Of a DNA stretch of 64,000 bases, positions 47,990 to 59,973 are shown one piece after another. The DNA lies in the NCBI RefSeq assembly GCF_025698545.1, contig NC_068571.1:46161733-46225732 (forward strand). Reading direction: 5' to 3'. Position 1 is the first letter of the stretch, and every line of letters starts with the position of its first letter. The position numbers were made by a program, and so were the translations under genes. This DNA is from Gossypium raimondii (Eukaryota; Streptophyta; Magnoliopsida; Malvales; Malvaceae). The notes beneath the pieces were generated by a model. That model did not search any database. It saw only the letters and a list, made by a program, of their open reading frames with translations, and was not told the DNA's origin.

Positions 47990-49400
47990 GGACATCATTC
48001 AAGGGCAAAAGGATAGTGGATTACTCCCGATGTTGCAACACAACAAGTAGAATACCTAAGGAGTAGTCTGCTAAGGGCGTCGCGACACAGCCCTGAAGAC
48101 ACCAAGAATAAAGCAAACTGCCTTTGGTGTCGCAACACAAGCTTGAGGATGTCGCGACATAGCTGCGATGAGGCCAATTTAATGAGCAATGGTGTTTTCA
48201 TCTACACAACCTAAATTAACATGTTCAACCGTCCTTGCTTGACCTAGTTAGGTCATAATACACTTAATTTATAAATACTAGCTCAAAACAACACATTGTG
48301 GGGATTAATTATTAGGTTTTTATTTTGTTCTTAGTTTTTACTTAGTTGAAGTTGATTTTATGTTCTTATAATCGGAAGATCCTATTCCGAAGTGAGACTT
48401 TCGCGAGCGGGGATTGTTCCAGAGTCACGCTTTCATTGATAAATCCATGAGCATCTATTTCTTTTATTCTATTCTTTATATTTCTTTCTTTAACATTGTT
48501 AATTGAATGTTTATGTAAAGATTAGAAACAATTTATACTTTATACATATTTTGTATGTTTCAATTGTACTAATCTAATTAATGGATTGACTGATAGAGTT
48601 CAATTTGGATTGGTTAGATATGGTTAAGTGCAATTAAACCCTAGGATTGACGATCCTAGGAAGTCTTTTGGGTAGAAATTAACTCGAAGTTGGTATTGCC
48701 TACCAAGCATCACTTAGCAGATTAGTTGTTAGGGAAGGAACAACTTAAACCATAGGCTTGACGATCCTAGGAAGTCATATAGGCGGGAATTAACTCAAAA
48801 TCGATATTACCTATCTGTAGAAACCTTATCCTGCCACAGTCTGAACTGTGTCATCGAGAGGTGAGTAATTCTTATCGACTAGTTAGGTTAGTAAAAGGCT
48901 AAGAAGCCCTGCTAAGTTAATTAGTAACCAACTATAGAACCCTACATCAATAATTAATTAGGTAAAACAATTGCATCTAGGCTAAAGGAACTCGCATAGT
49001 CAAACAAGGGATAGGAGAAGCCGATACATGAACTTAGGAATAGATTTAGGTTTAATTCAATTTATTTGGTTACTATTATTGTTATCATCTTGCTTCCAGA
49101 TTAACATTACTAATTCGTGACTCGAGTAGATTGGTAGTTATTTTTAGTAATTGGCTTAATAGCAGTTTTTCCCAAACTGTAATCCCTAAGGTACAATTCT
49201 CATAATACTTACTAATTGTTTCATTGTAAACAAACTATATTATAACCTGACTCGTATACTTGCAAACACCGTCTTAATTCATATATTTAGTTGCAATATT
49301 CTCGCTTCCGACGTTGGTACATCGGGAGGCGGTCAGGCATCGTCGATTAACAACCAGACAAATGAGGCTTGGTAGAAACCAAATTTTGGTTGGGTAAAAT
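47990..49400 (+). mobile_element. LTR/leader remnant of a gypsy-type element (plus orientation)
   Basis: A palindrome block (48030-48170) is followed by TATAAATA at 48270-48277, then about 1.1 kb of leader. The leader contains a direct duplication of 'ttgacgatcctaggaagtc' (about 48646 and 48758). The end near 49310 ('ttccgacgttggtacatcgg') resembles a decayed Athila/Tat-type primer-binding region. No gag or pol follows. The minus-strand ORF at 47995-48201 spans the palindromes and is rejected. Confidence 0.5.
48030..48170. repeat. Iterated palindrome block, core TGTCGCGACA
   Basis: Four words in about 130 bp; the copy at 48150-48159 is a perfect 10-bp palindrome, and others differ by one or two bases ('gcgtcgcgacaca', 'gtgtcgcaacaca', 'gatgttgcaacac'). 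TATAAATA begins 111 bp after the last copy. Confidence 0.75.
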
Positions 49401-50433
49401 CAACACAAAGGGCTCTAGATGTATATGATGGATCGATCAAATATACATAAGTACCAAACACTGAAAGGATTTGTCAAAAAAATTAATTTTGACTCTTCAG
49501 ATAATTGGGGTCATGATATAATTATATTATATTTGTTATCAACATAATTGGAAGCCTAATGGGTCACACATGATAATAAAATTTGGGAATTAAAATAAAA
49601 TAGCTAAATTTAATAATTATATAAGGTCCAAGGATTAAATGTGTAAATAATAAAAAGTTGGTTAAAAACCCAAGCCTATATATATAACTTATGCCTCCCT
49701 TTTCATTGAGAATTTAGGGTTTTTTTTTCTTTTTTTCACACATCAATTCATAGCTTAGAAGAAACTCTCTTGATTTTTTGCTTCAAGTTTTGATATTTCG
49801 TTTTTGAGGCTGAAATAAAAAAGGTAAATGCACATGATCATATAACTAGCATTAACAAAGTGGATCTTGACCTTACAAAGATTTTCTAAATTCTTAGTGT
49901 GGAATACCATTAGAGGTTAACGTTTAAACAGCGGCATGATTTCGACAACCAAGCTCAATGCTTGTACGAGAGTGGATAAAAATTTAATTGGTGATACTGA
50001 CCCCTTGGTTAGAGGTATAGATTTTTTCTACTGGTTTTCGTGTTCTTAGACATGATAAGAACGTCCAACTAATCCTTGGAGGAATATGATATTGTATGTT
50101 CTAATTCTTCTATTGAGCTACACTTTGATGCAAGTTTATTTTAATTTTAATTTTTCGGGCTTGTAATCGAATTCCAACACTTCAAGCATCATTATTTTCA
50201 CAATTTTGAATAGTATAGCAATAAAGTTTCCTCATTTATTTTGATAGAGACTAAATTGCTCCTTATCCTATAGTTTATTAATGAAAATAGTTAACACAAT
50301 TGTCAGTTGTGCTTATTTGTTCACATTCTAATTGTATATGGATTGATTACCCTCTTTATTTTGAAAGGGACTAAATTACTTTAAACCTAATAGTACATGA
50401 ACCTTTTTGGTATTTATAATTTCTTAGGGTAAA
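49401..50433 (+). other. Intergenic, LTR-like with TATATATA; no gene
   Basis: Contains 'cctatatatataac' near 49675, followed by a T-rich leader-like run, which could be an old LTR promoter. No coding region, terminal repeats or TSD were established. Confidence 0.35.
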
Positions 50434-51064
50434 CTACACCTAATATCACTAAACTATTAGTAAGTTTATGTTTAAGTCACTTAATTTCAAAAAATTCCAA
50501 AATAGTCACTGAACTGTTCAAAAGTTTTTATTAAATTTATTTGGTTATTAATTTTTTTTAAATGGTCTGGGTAGCGAGCTCCAAGCAACGATTGGATGAT
50601 CAGTATGGTGGATCAATACCCATTGATGAGTAGAAAAACATACATTAGATCCAAGTTGATCTGAGGGTTAGTGACAAAGATCGTAGAAAAAGGTTGTTTA
50701 GATTTTGGTTTGCATATTCGTAACGTGTGAAAGAACATACTTTAGATCCAATTTGATATGACAGTCAGTGTCAAAGATTGGAAAAAAAAGTTGTTTGGAT
50801 TTTGGCTTGCATATTCATAACGTTCAAAGCAATTTCATAAAAAAAAATTGAACTGTAGAATAGAGAGGATGGAAAGCTTTCGATTGGTGCAGACAGTGCG
50901 AATGGAGAAAGTCATAAAACAACGACTTTAACAGCCTAGTAACTTGAATGAAAACTTTCAAATAGTTTAATGACCATTTTATAGCTTTTTGAGATTAAAT
51001 GGCCAAAAACGTAAACTTAATAATAATTTTGTGACTTAGGTATATTTAAATAAAAATAACCCAT
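50434..51064. mobile_element. Foldback element with internal tandem duplication
   Basis: Left arm 'gggtaaactacacctaatat' to 'gtcacttaatttcaaaaa' pairs with right arm 'ttttgagattaaatggcc' to 'gtgacttaggtatattt'. Inside, a unit of about 105 bp containing 'agatccaa.ttgat' and 'ttgtttggattttggcttgc' is repeated in tandem at about 50625-50835. It is non-coding. Confidence 0.65.
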
Positions 51065-53404
51065 AGTCAAATGATAATAAGGGTGTTAAATTCTTTTCAA
51101 CATTCTATAAATATTTTCCAAATAAAAATATGTTTTGAAAATTGCACACTATATTTCAGAACTATTGTTTTCAATAAATCCTAGTTTAAACATTTGAAAT
51201 TGTTAATAAGTGGAAAAACAATAATCATATGGTTTTAAATGGTTTGTCCTTGTAGTCCCCATTTTTGTCGAACACTTCAAACTTCACCACTAATAATTCC
51301 CATTAGTTATGCTTCCTTTTCAGGTAGACGTAAAATTAATTTGGTCGGTTTTTTTTTTTTTCTATCTTATGGTTCATATTAAACCTGTTATGGCTTTCAA
51401 TCTGAAATTTGGTGCAAGACATTCCTTTGGCAATGTTACGGCCTATTACTTGTTTTGTCTGGCCGACATACCTTTTGCTTTCTGGGTTAATGCTGATGCT
51501 GGAAATAAATAAGAAAATTAGGTGCTTCCTTGAACTCATTTTCTGTTGTTTTTTAATGGTTAATGTGCTGAGTTCTTGATTTCAAAGGCTCAAAAATCAG
51601 TTGATGTGCATCTTTTGGATATGTAACAATTAGGATTTTAGCCTGGTAGTTAAATAAGGGTACCTGTTCCGAGTGGTCCATTGCCAACTGTTTTGATTTT
51701 TGGCCTCAATCCACTGCCAACTTGTAGCTTAATTTATAGATGTAAATATCTATTAGGAGTTCTTAGATAATTCTGAATTTAATGTTGATCTTTGAATATT
51801 TGATGTGATGGACAACCTCTACTTTCCCTCCTTTAGTTTGGAGATATTAATGTTTGTTTATGGAAGTCTAAATTTTTTAGTTGAAGTTTGTAAAGTGTTA
51901 TTGTAAGAAGTCAATGAATCCATTAATGGATCGATATTATTTTTTGTGGTCGATGGGGATTTTGTCTCTTGATTTTGTGAGAGCTTGGGTGCCTGAAGAG
52001 GCAGCGGATTCAACCAAGTAAGAATGCCTCGTTGGGTGCCTAAAGAGGTGGATTTGGTGGGATTTAAACACATGCCCTATAGCCAGCCCAAGTGATAGTG
52101 TAGTTACCCTAAGTGTCATATATGTTATAGGGCATGGACTCAAGTTCTACCCAAGTGCAAATGTTGAGATTTCTTTTTAGATGGTAATATGTACATGTAC
52201 AATCCGCCTTATCAGGCACTCAACTAGGCACTGTCACTCTATTGAACTCCCCACCTCTTCAAGAAATCAGACTCTCGGTGAAGTCATAAGACAAAACCCC
52301 CATAGGAGATAATATCAACTCGTTAAAGGGTTTGTTGACCTTTTATGGACAACACTTCGAAAACACCTCTCAAAGAAGTTAGCCTTCCCTCAATAAGGTT
52401 CAAAGTAGTTGAACTAATCTTCGAATTCCCTTTGGTTTGTATGTTATGTTGTACCGTTACCTCTTCATCACTTTATGCCTCATAAAAGAAAATATTTTTT
52501 ATTAGTTTGTAAAAATTTCATGAAATATATAATATATTGAGACAAACAGGATATGAGTGATCAAAATAAAATTTATCTCTCCTACATAATGCGAGCAATA
52601 TTTTAAGCCCTTGATCAAGTGAGACTAGAAATACATGACCATGCTCAAATGAGTTTATATAAGATATATGACTCATCTGTTTATCTCGCTTTACTTTAAT
52701 AAGTATGTAATAAATATTAATTAAGAAATTATTTTAAAAGAAGATGTTCATGTTTTAATTTAAATTCCATAATATTCTATTGGATGTGATTTAATAGGAG
52801 TTTTGAGTAAATAGGAAATTCTATTATCCCATGTTTACTTCTTCACCCAAAATACTCTTCCTAGCATATTAGAAATTCAAGAGAACTCACTATGAGGTTC
52901 ACAGATTGTGAATCTAATATAACATTAAACTTATTATTAGTTAAAATTTTTAAAATTGACTCTTAATTTCATCTCTTAAAATGAAATTATATTCATAATA
53001 TTTTTAATGTAATAATAAAAATATTAAGATATAATTTATGTTTCAAATGTAATATATATATATATATATATTTAAATTTAATGACTAACTCCTTCAACAA
53101 TATTATTTCTAAGGTTTAAAATTTGATTCTCAACATTTATTAATTTAATTTTTTTTTAAAATTTCTATTTTATATTTGTGTTGAAATATATGACAAAAAC
53201 AAATGAAGGGTTCTGATAAAATAATATGTCATTGTGGGCAACAGTCTTAGTAGCTTTCATCATTGAATTATATTCCCATCGAAAGTTTAAAGCTTTCCTT
53301 TAAATATACAAGGAAGGAGAAACTGACTTTCTAACAGGCGGCACCTTTTCATCCAATGGTTTGCTTACTTTAAATTCCAGCTATCCTATATAAGTATTAT
53401 AGTC
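51065..53404. other. Intergenic, no gene recognised
   Basis: Scattered short ORFs (51309-51539 on both strands, 51858-52143 minus) without recognisable domains. Near 52050-52130 the minus strand has a tRNA-like 'gtttaaatcccacc' B-box phrase, which may be SINE-related. An (AT)n run lies at about 53052-53070. Confidence 0.35.
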
Positions 53405-53695
53405 AGAGACAAATTGTATTTTATTTTTATTATTTAAAAAATAAGTAAATTAATCCCTATATGTTAGATAAAAGAGTAAGATGATCATTTCTGTTTAAAA
53501 ATTCATCTTTTTTACTATTAAAAGTTGGCGTGACTGGCGAAATAACTAGATAGTGACACGTGACACGTGTACCTCGTATTGATGTGTGTGAAATAGTTTT
53601 TTAACAATAGTAATAGATGAAATTTTTAACAAAATAATCAATTTACTCTTTCACCTAATGTACAAAACTAATTTACCTATTTTTTCAAAACTCTC
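53405..53695. mobile_element. Foldback MITE, family copy 3
   Basis: Left arm 'taaattaatccctatatgtt' and right arm 'cctaatgtacaaaactaatt' are inverted around a 'gtgacacgtgacacgtgtac' core. It shares structure and sequence with 38375-38680 and 44695-44985. The ORF at 53658-53930 overlaps its right arm and is not supported. Confidence 0.75.
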
Positions 53696-55016
53696 ATCAC
53701 ATATGCATTGTCTCAAAAGTACAACAATAAAGCTTCAAGACATATGTCCGCCTATGTCATTTTTTCAATGTGAGATTCTGTCGTGTACTTATTTAGAGAA
53801 TATTCAACAATTTATCTGTCAAACAAGTAAAACTTTGGACAAGACTAAGCATCTTTTGTGTCCTAATAACTACAAGCAAACTAAAAGAATGCATTGTCTT
53901 AAATTGGAACATCTCAGTCAAATTCTATAATTAGTTTTTCTACTTTACTCAACTTTCAAAGCTAGTTATTATATAAATTTAATCTTCTATTTTATGATTT
54001 ACAATTCTCAATCCAACAGTTAATTTTGATTAGAATGTGGCGTCAAAGTTAATGACATGATTTTTGGGGCTTAATATATTAACTGACCTATATAATTGGG
54101 AAGTCATCAATATTTAAGAATTTTTTTCAGATCAATTTATGTGGCACTGGTTTGTACTCTAACTCTACTTCGCTTGGAGTTGATGGACCTTGATTGAGAA
54201 TTTAGAATCGTCGATTCCTACCAAATTTTAAAGATTTTATATGGAGATGTCTTAAAAAGTATATCCCTATCAGTGTAAGATTAGTGGTTAAAGAGGTTAA
54301 TGTGCCTATTGCTTATTATTCTGTGTGGGGAGGAAACTTTAGATATATTCTTGTTTCTTGTGATTCGGCTCGTGCGGTCTCATAGCATGTTGAGCTCAAG
54401 TGGTGTTATATGCTTGAATAGGTAACTTATATACCATAAGTTAAGGGCTTGAATCCCACCAAAGGTTAAACGCTCACATTGCCTTTTGGTGAATGTTCAT
54501 ACGTCCACATATAGTTAAGGTGCCTCCTCCCGTGAATAATACACGACTCTCCGTGGAAGGGGAGGCAAAACCCTTTCGGAAAACAATACTTTTAGCATCA
54601 CCAAAGACAACATGTTGAAGACTTTTCATATAAGAGCTAATCCTCTATTAACAACCATAAAACTAACACGAAAAGAAAGCTTCACTTAAAAGTAGAAAAG
54701 AAGCTACAAAACATGAATGTCCCCCCAGTTGAAAATCAAGAGAACAATAATAAACCTTTAACTAATGATTGAAGATAATTGATCAGACAAGTGTGGTCTG
54801 TTCTTTTTCAGGGCTGTTTTGTATTTCAGTGAAACAAAACTATGTGGACCATTGTTGATGACCAAATCAGTAGTTTAAGATTGTATGTAATATTTCTGGA
54901 GAAAAATTACAGATGAAAAAGAAAAAAGAAAAATTTATGTCATATGGGAAAGTTTCCAGCCATCTTTATCCTTAATTACCTTTAAGATTTCTCATGGAAA
55001 AAAAATATTGTTTGGT
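53696..55016. other. Intergenic and 3' flank of the PKS gene
   Basis: No gene was recognised apart from the SINE-like segment at 54390-54500. The 3' UTR of the minus-strand PKS gene should lie just below 55017. Confidence 0.4.
54390..54500 (+). repeat. Possible tRNA-derived SINE head
   Basis: An A-box-like 'agctcaagtggt' at about 54393 and a B-box-like 'gggcttgaatccc' at about 54444 lie about 50 bp apart, as in tRNA-derived pol III promoters. The tRNA fold was not established, so this is tentative. Confidence 0.3.
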
Positions 55017-56225
55017 TCATGAGAAATCAAGATCTTTCATACTGGGCATGGCGGTGACTGGTTTTGGGAACTGGTGCAACTTAGTTGGCTTTGCTTTCTC
55101 ATCACTTCTATATGCATTTTCAGCAACCATTACTGCTTTGAGACTCTTGCACCCCAATATCCCACCGGACCGGCTTCTTTGTGCTTCTTTCGTCACTCTA
55201 CCGGCCTGAACTCTAATATTTTCCGATGATTTCTTCCCATCACGATCTGAAATAAACGAGCAATCAGCTGCTGCGCTGGCCGTGACGACACTCCATTCAA
55301 TGCTGGTCTCACTTGGTGCATATGGGGTCATACAACTAGACATGCCATCAGATACTTGCCTCGTAAACAAAGCTTGACCACTGCCTGATATGTTATCGAT
55401 CTCGAACAGATCCGAACTCGTATCGCTCTCGATATCATCACCTAACCGTCTGCTTCGAGATATTGATGAAATGGTTGGGGCATTAGGAATGGCATCCCAA
55501 CTTAACATAGACAGTTTCCTCTCAAGGTTCTTGGCTATATCTCCTTTCTTAATTGCAGTGGAACCAAAAACTTCAAGGGATTTTCTTGGATCATCATCAA
55601 GTTGTGCTTTAACTGTCACATTTTGAAGCCCCGGATTAAGAACCTGCGGTTTATAATAGTATGCCTCTCGATTCGATCTAACGCTCATCCGATCGAAACT
55701 CTGGTTGTGCAATTTCGCTTGATACCGCTTCCGTCGATCAAGATTGTTAGGCCTATGATTGATTTGAATTTGATCTTTTCTATTCTCAACTACCCTTCCA
55801 TGATAATCAACATTTTGATTGACATAAACAGATTTCCCATCCGAACAAGACCCGGTGCAGCTAAGATTCGAGAAAAAACTCCTCCCATCGACCTTCTTTA
55901 ACCTGTTTTCAGATCGGTTCCTCATCGAACTCCGTAACAAAACACTTTGACTGTTCCAACTTGCTTCAGAACTCGCACTCGGAGTTCCTGGTAATCGCCT
56001 TGGAGTCATCATCCGATGCGGATCGCCCCGGTTTGGTACAGGCTTATTCGAATACTCTTCATCATCATCATCATCCAGTTTCATGCTGAAGTATTTTTCA
56101 GCACCAAAGACACTGGTTTCACCCTCTTCAAGCATCTTGTTCCGGTCTAACCGTGCAGGAGTAGTACGGATTCCGGCACTCGGAGCAATGGCAGGATGGG
56201 GATTTTTCCTCTTATCGCTTTCCAT
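55017..56225 (-). CDS. PKS1: PHYTOCHROME KINASE SUBSTRATE protein (PKS family)
   Basis: A single-exon ORF of 402 residues from ATG at 56225. Family marks: 'GETSVFGAEKYFSMKLD' (residues 35-51), the 'ERKLSMLSWDAIPNAPT' block (235-251), 'DTSSDLFEIDNI' (268-279) and 'CMTPYAPSETSIEWSVVTAS' (298-317), ending in a basic Ser-rich tail. PKS proteins sit at the plasma membrane, bind phytochromes and phototropins, and modulate phototropism and leaf positioning; they have no enzyme domain, and much of this one looks disordered. Start choice: the ATG at 56225 has A at -3 and G at +4. An in-frame ATG at 56270 has a poorer context and would add 15 residues. The open frame reaches 56324 but begins there with TTG. 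TATA-like sequences near 56290-56310 favour the downstream start. Which PKS paralogue it is remains unresolved. Confidence 0.9.
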   Translation of the reverse strand: MESDKRKNPHPAIAPSAGIRTTPARLDRNKMLEEGETSVFGAEKYFSMKLDDDDDEEYSNKPVPNRGDPHRMMTPRRLPGTPSASSEASWNSQSVLLRSSMRNRSENRLKKVDGRSFFSNLSCTGSCSDGKSVYVNQNVDYHGRVVENRKDQIQINHRPNNLDRRKRYQAKLHNQSFDRMSVRSNREAYYYKPQVLNPGLQNVTVKAQLDDDPRKSLEVFGSTAIKKGDIAKNLERKLSMLSWDAIPNAPTISSISRSRRLGDDIESDTSSDLFEIDNISGSGQALFTRQVSDGMSSCMTPYAPSETSIEWSVVTASAAADCSFISDRDGKKSSENIRVQAGRVTKEAQRSRSGGILGCKSLKAVMVAENAYRSDEKAKPTKLHQFPKPVTAMPSMKDLDFS

Positions 56226-56541
56226 TATGGAAGCCTTTGAGATTCTCAGGAAACTGTATAAGTGTTCCATGTACAGGATTGAAGATTTGTATATATGAAG
56301 AGTAGATATAGGGTAGGACTGCAACTTTCAAAGGTGTAAATTCAGACCCTACTTTTGCCTGGGGCTTTGATTCACAATTATTCACTCTTCTCTCACTAGT
56401 GTACTTGTTATTTTCATTCCGCACCTAAATTTCATGATTTGGGGAATTATCATTAATGTGCAATTATGTTACTTCTCACTCTATAGATATGTTCAATGCT
56501 GATATACATTAAATAGGGATTTTGAATCTAAATAAAAATTA
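56226..56541 (-). promoter_or_regulatory. 5' region of the PKS gene
   Basis: The minus strand has 'ccctatatctac' (about 56302-56313) and 'catatatacaaa' (about 56287-56298), either of which could act as a TATA box. The foldback element at 56542 begins about 320 bp upstream of the start codon. Confidence 0.35.
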
Positions 56542-56965
56542 AATACCCTTTTGGCACTTATATTATAATTAAATTATCCTTTGTCCCCATTACTTTATCT
56601 ATATTTTCCGTTAAAAAATCTAAAATATCAGAAAATTAAAAATCATTAAAAACCTTTGAAAGCTATAAAATTTTTAAAAAAATTGTAATCTATTTTTGAA
56701 AATTATGAAAATATTTAATAATTTTGTTTGGAATTTTAGGTTTTAGAAAATTTTAGAATTTTATGCTAAAATTTTGAAAATTTTAGGATTTTCTTTTGCA
56801 ACTTTTTAATTTTAAAGAAAATTTGAGTTTTTACACGTGGTAATACTTGATTGGATGAGGTGATTTTTCTAATGGAAAATGATGAAAGTAGAGAGACAAA
56901 ATTGATAAAAACAATTCATACTGAAGTGATAATTTAATTATAATATAAGGTCCAAAAGAAGTATT
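56542..56965. mobile_element. Foldback MITE (424 bp) upstream of PKS
   Basis: Left 'ttatattataattaaattat' (from about 56559) is an exact inverse of right 'ataatttaattataatataa' (about 56928-56948). Outer arms carry 'cttttggcac' against 'gtccaaaag'. The interior is A/T-rich. It lacks coding capacity. Confidence 0.8.
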
Positions 56966-57039
56966 AAGCCAAATGAAAACAAAGGATTAAAACAAGGCTT
57001 AATGTTCAATTTTGCCCCAAATCATGCCTCTTTTCCCAC

Positions 57040-58175
57040 TTTGATACCTAATTTTTTTTCCAGATTCGTACTTAAATTATCATTATGTTACTTAGTTCAG
57101 CCCTTTTTTTTGTAATGGTATTAAAAAAAATCGGTTGTCACATGACGCCAATAAGAATGTACCATGTGACACCTTTCAACCAATAATAATATGTCACGTA
57201 GCACTTAGGTTTATTTAAAATAAAAATATTAACCCACCATTGAGTGGACATTGATCAATAGTTTACTATTGTTGACCAAATGTTGAACAATGTTGACCGA
57301 CCATTGACTTAAGTTGATCGTCCATGTGGTGCTACTAGAACGTGCCACGTTACCTTTTAAAAAATATATTATATATAATATACTATTTAAAAACATAAAA
57401 AATCATATATAATATATGAATAATTCAAAAAAGTTTAAAATATAAAATCTAAAATATATAAAAATAGATTTTTTAAAAAAATCAAAATATTATATAAAAT
57501 TGAAATTTTGACAAAAAATAATTTTTTCAAAAACTAAATTCTAAAATTAAAAAATATATGCATCTTAATTTCTAAAACTTTATATATATTTTTATGAACT
57601 TTGTTTATTTTGAAAATTTAGATATATTATTTTGAAGTTTTAGAATTTTGAAAAAATAAATTTTATAACAAATCTTTTAGAATATATATTTTGAAAAAAA
57701 AGCTTTTTGTAATTTTTAAAAGTTAATATTTTTAAAAAATTTATAATTTTTCAATATTGATTTATTCTTTATTTTTTAAAAATTTGTATTTATAATTTTA
57801 GATTTTTTATTTTTAAAATATTTTTAAAAAAATTGAATTATTTATATGTTCTAGATAATTTTTTTACATTTTAAAACAATATATTATATATAATATTTAA
57901 AAAAGGGTGATATGGAGCGTTCTAATAGCACCACATGGACGACCAAAGTCGGTCAACAATCAATCAACAGCAATTAATGGTCAGTCAAACACAGGTCAAC
58001 TGTGGATCAATGTTTTTATTTTAAATAAACGTAAGTGTCACATGGTACATTTTTATTAGCGTCATGTGACAACTGATTTTTTAACACTATTACAAAAAAT
58101 AAACTAAATAACGAAAAGATAGTTTAAGTAACAATATAAAAAAATTAAATATCAGAATTCAGCCAAATTCTAACA
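57040..58175. mobile_element. Foldback element with arms of about 330 bp
   Basis: Left arm 57040-57400 and right arm about 57860-58175 are inverted copies. Pairs include 'gttgtcacatgacgc' with 'gcgtcatgtgacaac', 'gtccatgtggtgctacta' with 'aatagcaccacatggac', and 'atatattatatataatat' on both sides. About 450 bp of A/T-rich filler separates them. Several TTGACC words (W-box core TTGAC) crowd both arms. There is no transposase. Confidence 0.8.
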
Positions 58176-59973
58176 TTAAGAACCTTTTAAGGTGTGGTCA
58201 CAAGGGGCACATGATTGCACTTTAAAGTCTATACCATCCAACTTATCAATAAATCGAATAAGCAAAAAATATTTTAGAAACAATTTTAATATTGGATTAA
58301 ATTATATTATAATTGGTAGAAGAAATATCATTATCATCATCCTTTTCTAAAGGCAACAACATTTATTTCTTTATAATGGTATTCACATAAATAAAAAACT
58401 CCAAAGGGTTAAAAATATGAAGAAAGGAAGAACGAAAACTAGGCACCCTTTTAAGGTAATCCAACTTTGCCGGAAAATTTTAAATTAAAATAAAGGATAA
58501 AATATATGGTTAGTTTCCGTAATTTGATAAAATTTAAATTTAAATTCATATACATAAAAAATTAAAAATCATGTTTTATTTTTTTATTTAAATTTTCAAA
58601 CTAGTCAATTAAAATTGTAAATATTTTCTGTTAAAATTTGTCAACTTAAAATTTTGATTAGACTGTCCTCAAATAGTATATAATTGTGGTCTCTAGGGGA
58701 CCTCTCTATTATCTAGTTGCTCCGAGCCTTATATACCATTTGTCCCTTATCCTTAGGTACCATGTGCCATGCTACCATTGGCAAGTCAGAGTCAAATGGC
58801 CAAGTGGGCTAATGATATAAGTTTAGTAGTTTGGCGGCATGATTTGCTCTGTGTCACTTCGAACGAGACATTTTGATAGGAGCCTAGTGTGGTGATTAAT
58901 AAATGGGGCTCACTTGGTTGTTGGCTTGGAGGGTTTCTGCGAGAGATTTGTCTGCACTATTCGTGGGCTTATTCTTGGTCTGGGCAGTTGGGGTATAACA
59001 ATTACCCCCTTCCCCCGGTTGAAATGGAGGCTATATAGTGGTCGGCCTTGAGATGCGATCATGTCCTTATTTTAGAGGAGAAGTGAGATGTGTTGGTGAA
59101 GGCTCTACAATTAGTATGAAACGCTTAGAATTTGAAATGGCAAGCTTGTGTGCGTATAAGACACGTCTAGACAATATTTCACCAAACCTTGGGCATTTAA
59201 AGACACTCATTAATGGTTGTGTGACACAATGCATTATTAGGAAATGATGCTAATAATTTCCTATTGTTTTGAGTTTCAAAATTGCCAACCGCCAGGTGCA
59301 ACACTTTGGTTCGTGATTGGAGGTCATGCTTGTTGGGTTCTAGAAACGTCTTCTGGCTTAAGGGTGTATATATACTCAAGTTACTTTATTATTTTTCATC
59401 GAAGTTAGAAAATTTTCCATAGTTTCTTTCTTTTTCTAAGTCTTTGCTTTTCTGCATAGTTCATAGCGATGTCGATTTTAGTGCTTTGTAAGTTCGATCA
59501 CTTTTTTTTTTTTTACTATTTTTTCTCAATTTCTTGAGCAAAAATAATGAAAGGAAATTGGGGCGTGAGGCATGGAGTAGTTCGAATGTTGATAAGCATC
59601 AAAAGACAACAGTGAAGAGGGTTGAGAGAACGGTATGTGCAGGTGGGTCATTTGAGATCCCGCAACTAGGCATGTTTTAGAACCTATTTTGTTTGACATC
59701 GCTGAATCAAAATATACACCCTGGGATGTTGTGCTTCACCAAACACCAAGGTGAGGAGGGCTTAAGCACTTTGTCATAGGAAAGGCTGACAACTTGGGTT
59801 TAGATTGGATGAAATACATCTTGGTCGAGCACAAGTTCGTAGAGGATTTTACCTTCCCTACCATGTGGAAGTTGCCTCCAACTAACCTAAGACTGTTCAA
59901 ACCCAAGTTGAAGGATCATTTTAGCATAAAATAGTTTGAGGGTGATCATGGTTCAGAATGTGTGGATGCATTG
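58176..59973 (+). other. Intergenic, unrecognised; probable retroelement debris
   Basis: Holds the plus ORF at 59038-59247 and a short open segment near 59760-59930, neither with a domain I recognise. 'gtataacaattacccccttc' near 58992 resembles an LTR/host junction, but no matching end was found. Confidence 0.35.

Noticed and set aside
51309..51539. 67-aa ORFs on both strands
   Set aside because: Hydrophobic run on one strand and basic run on the other, no homologue recalled, no splice partner visible.
54390..54470. Possible tRNA gene
   Set aside because: A- and B-box-like words are present but no convincing cloverleaf or acceptor stem pairing could be drawn; SINE-like is the safer reading.
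59038..59247. 69-aa plus ORF
   Set aside because: Not recognised, no neighbours or splice partner; kept only as unassigned intergenic sequence.
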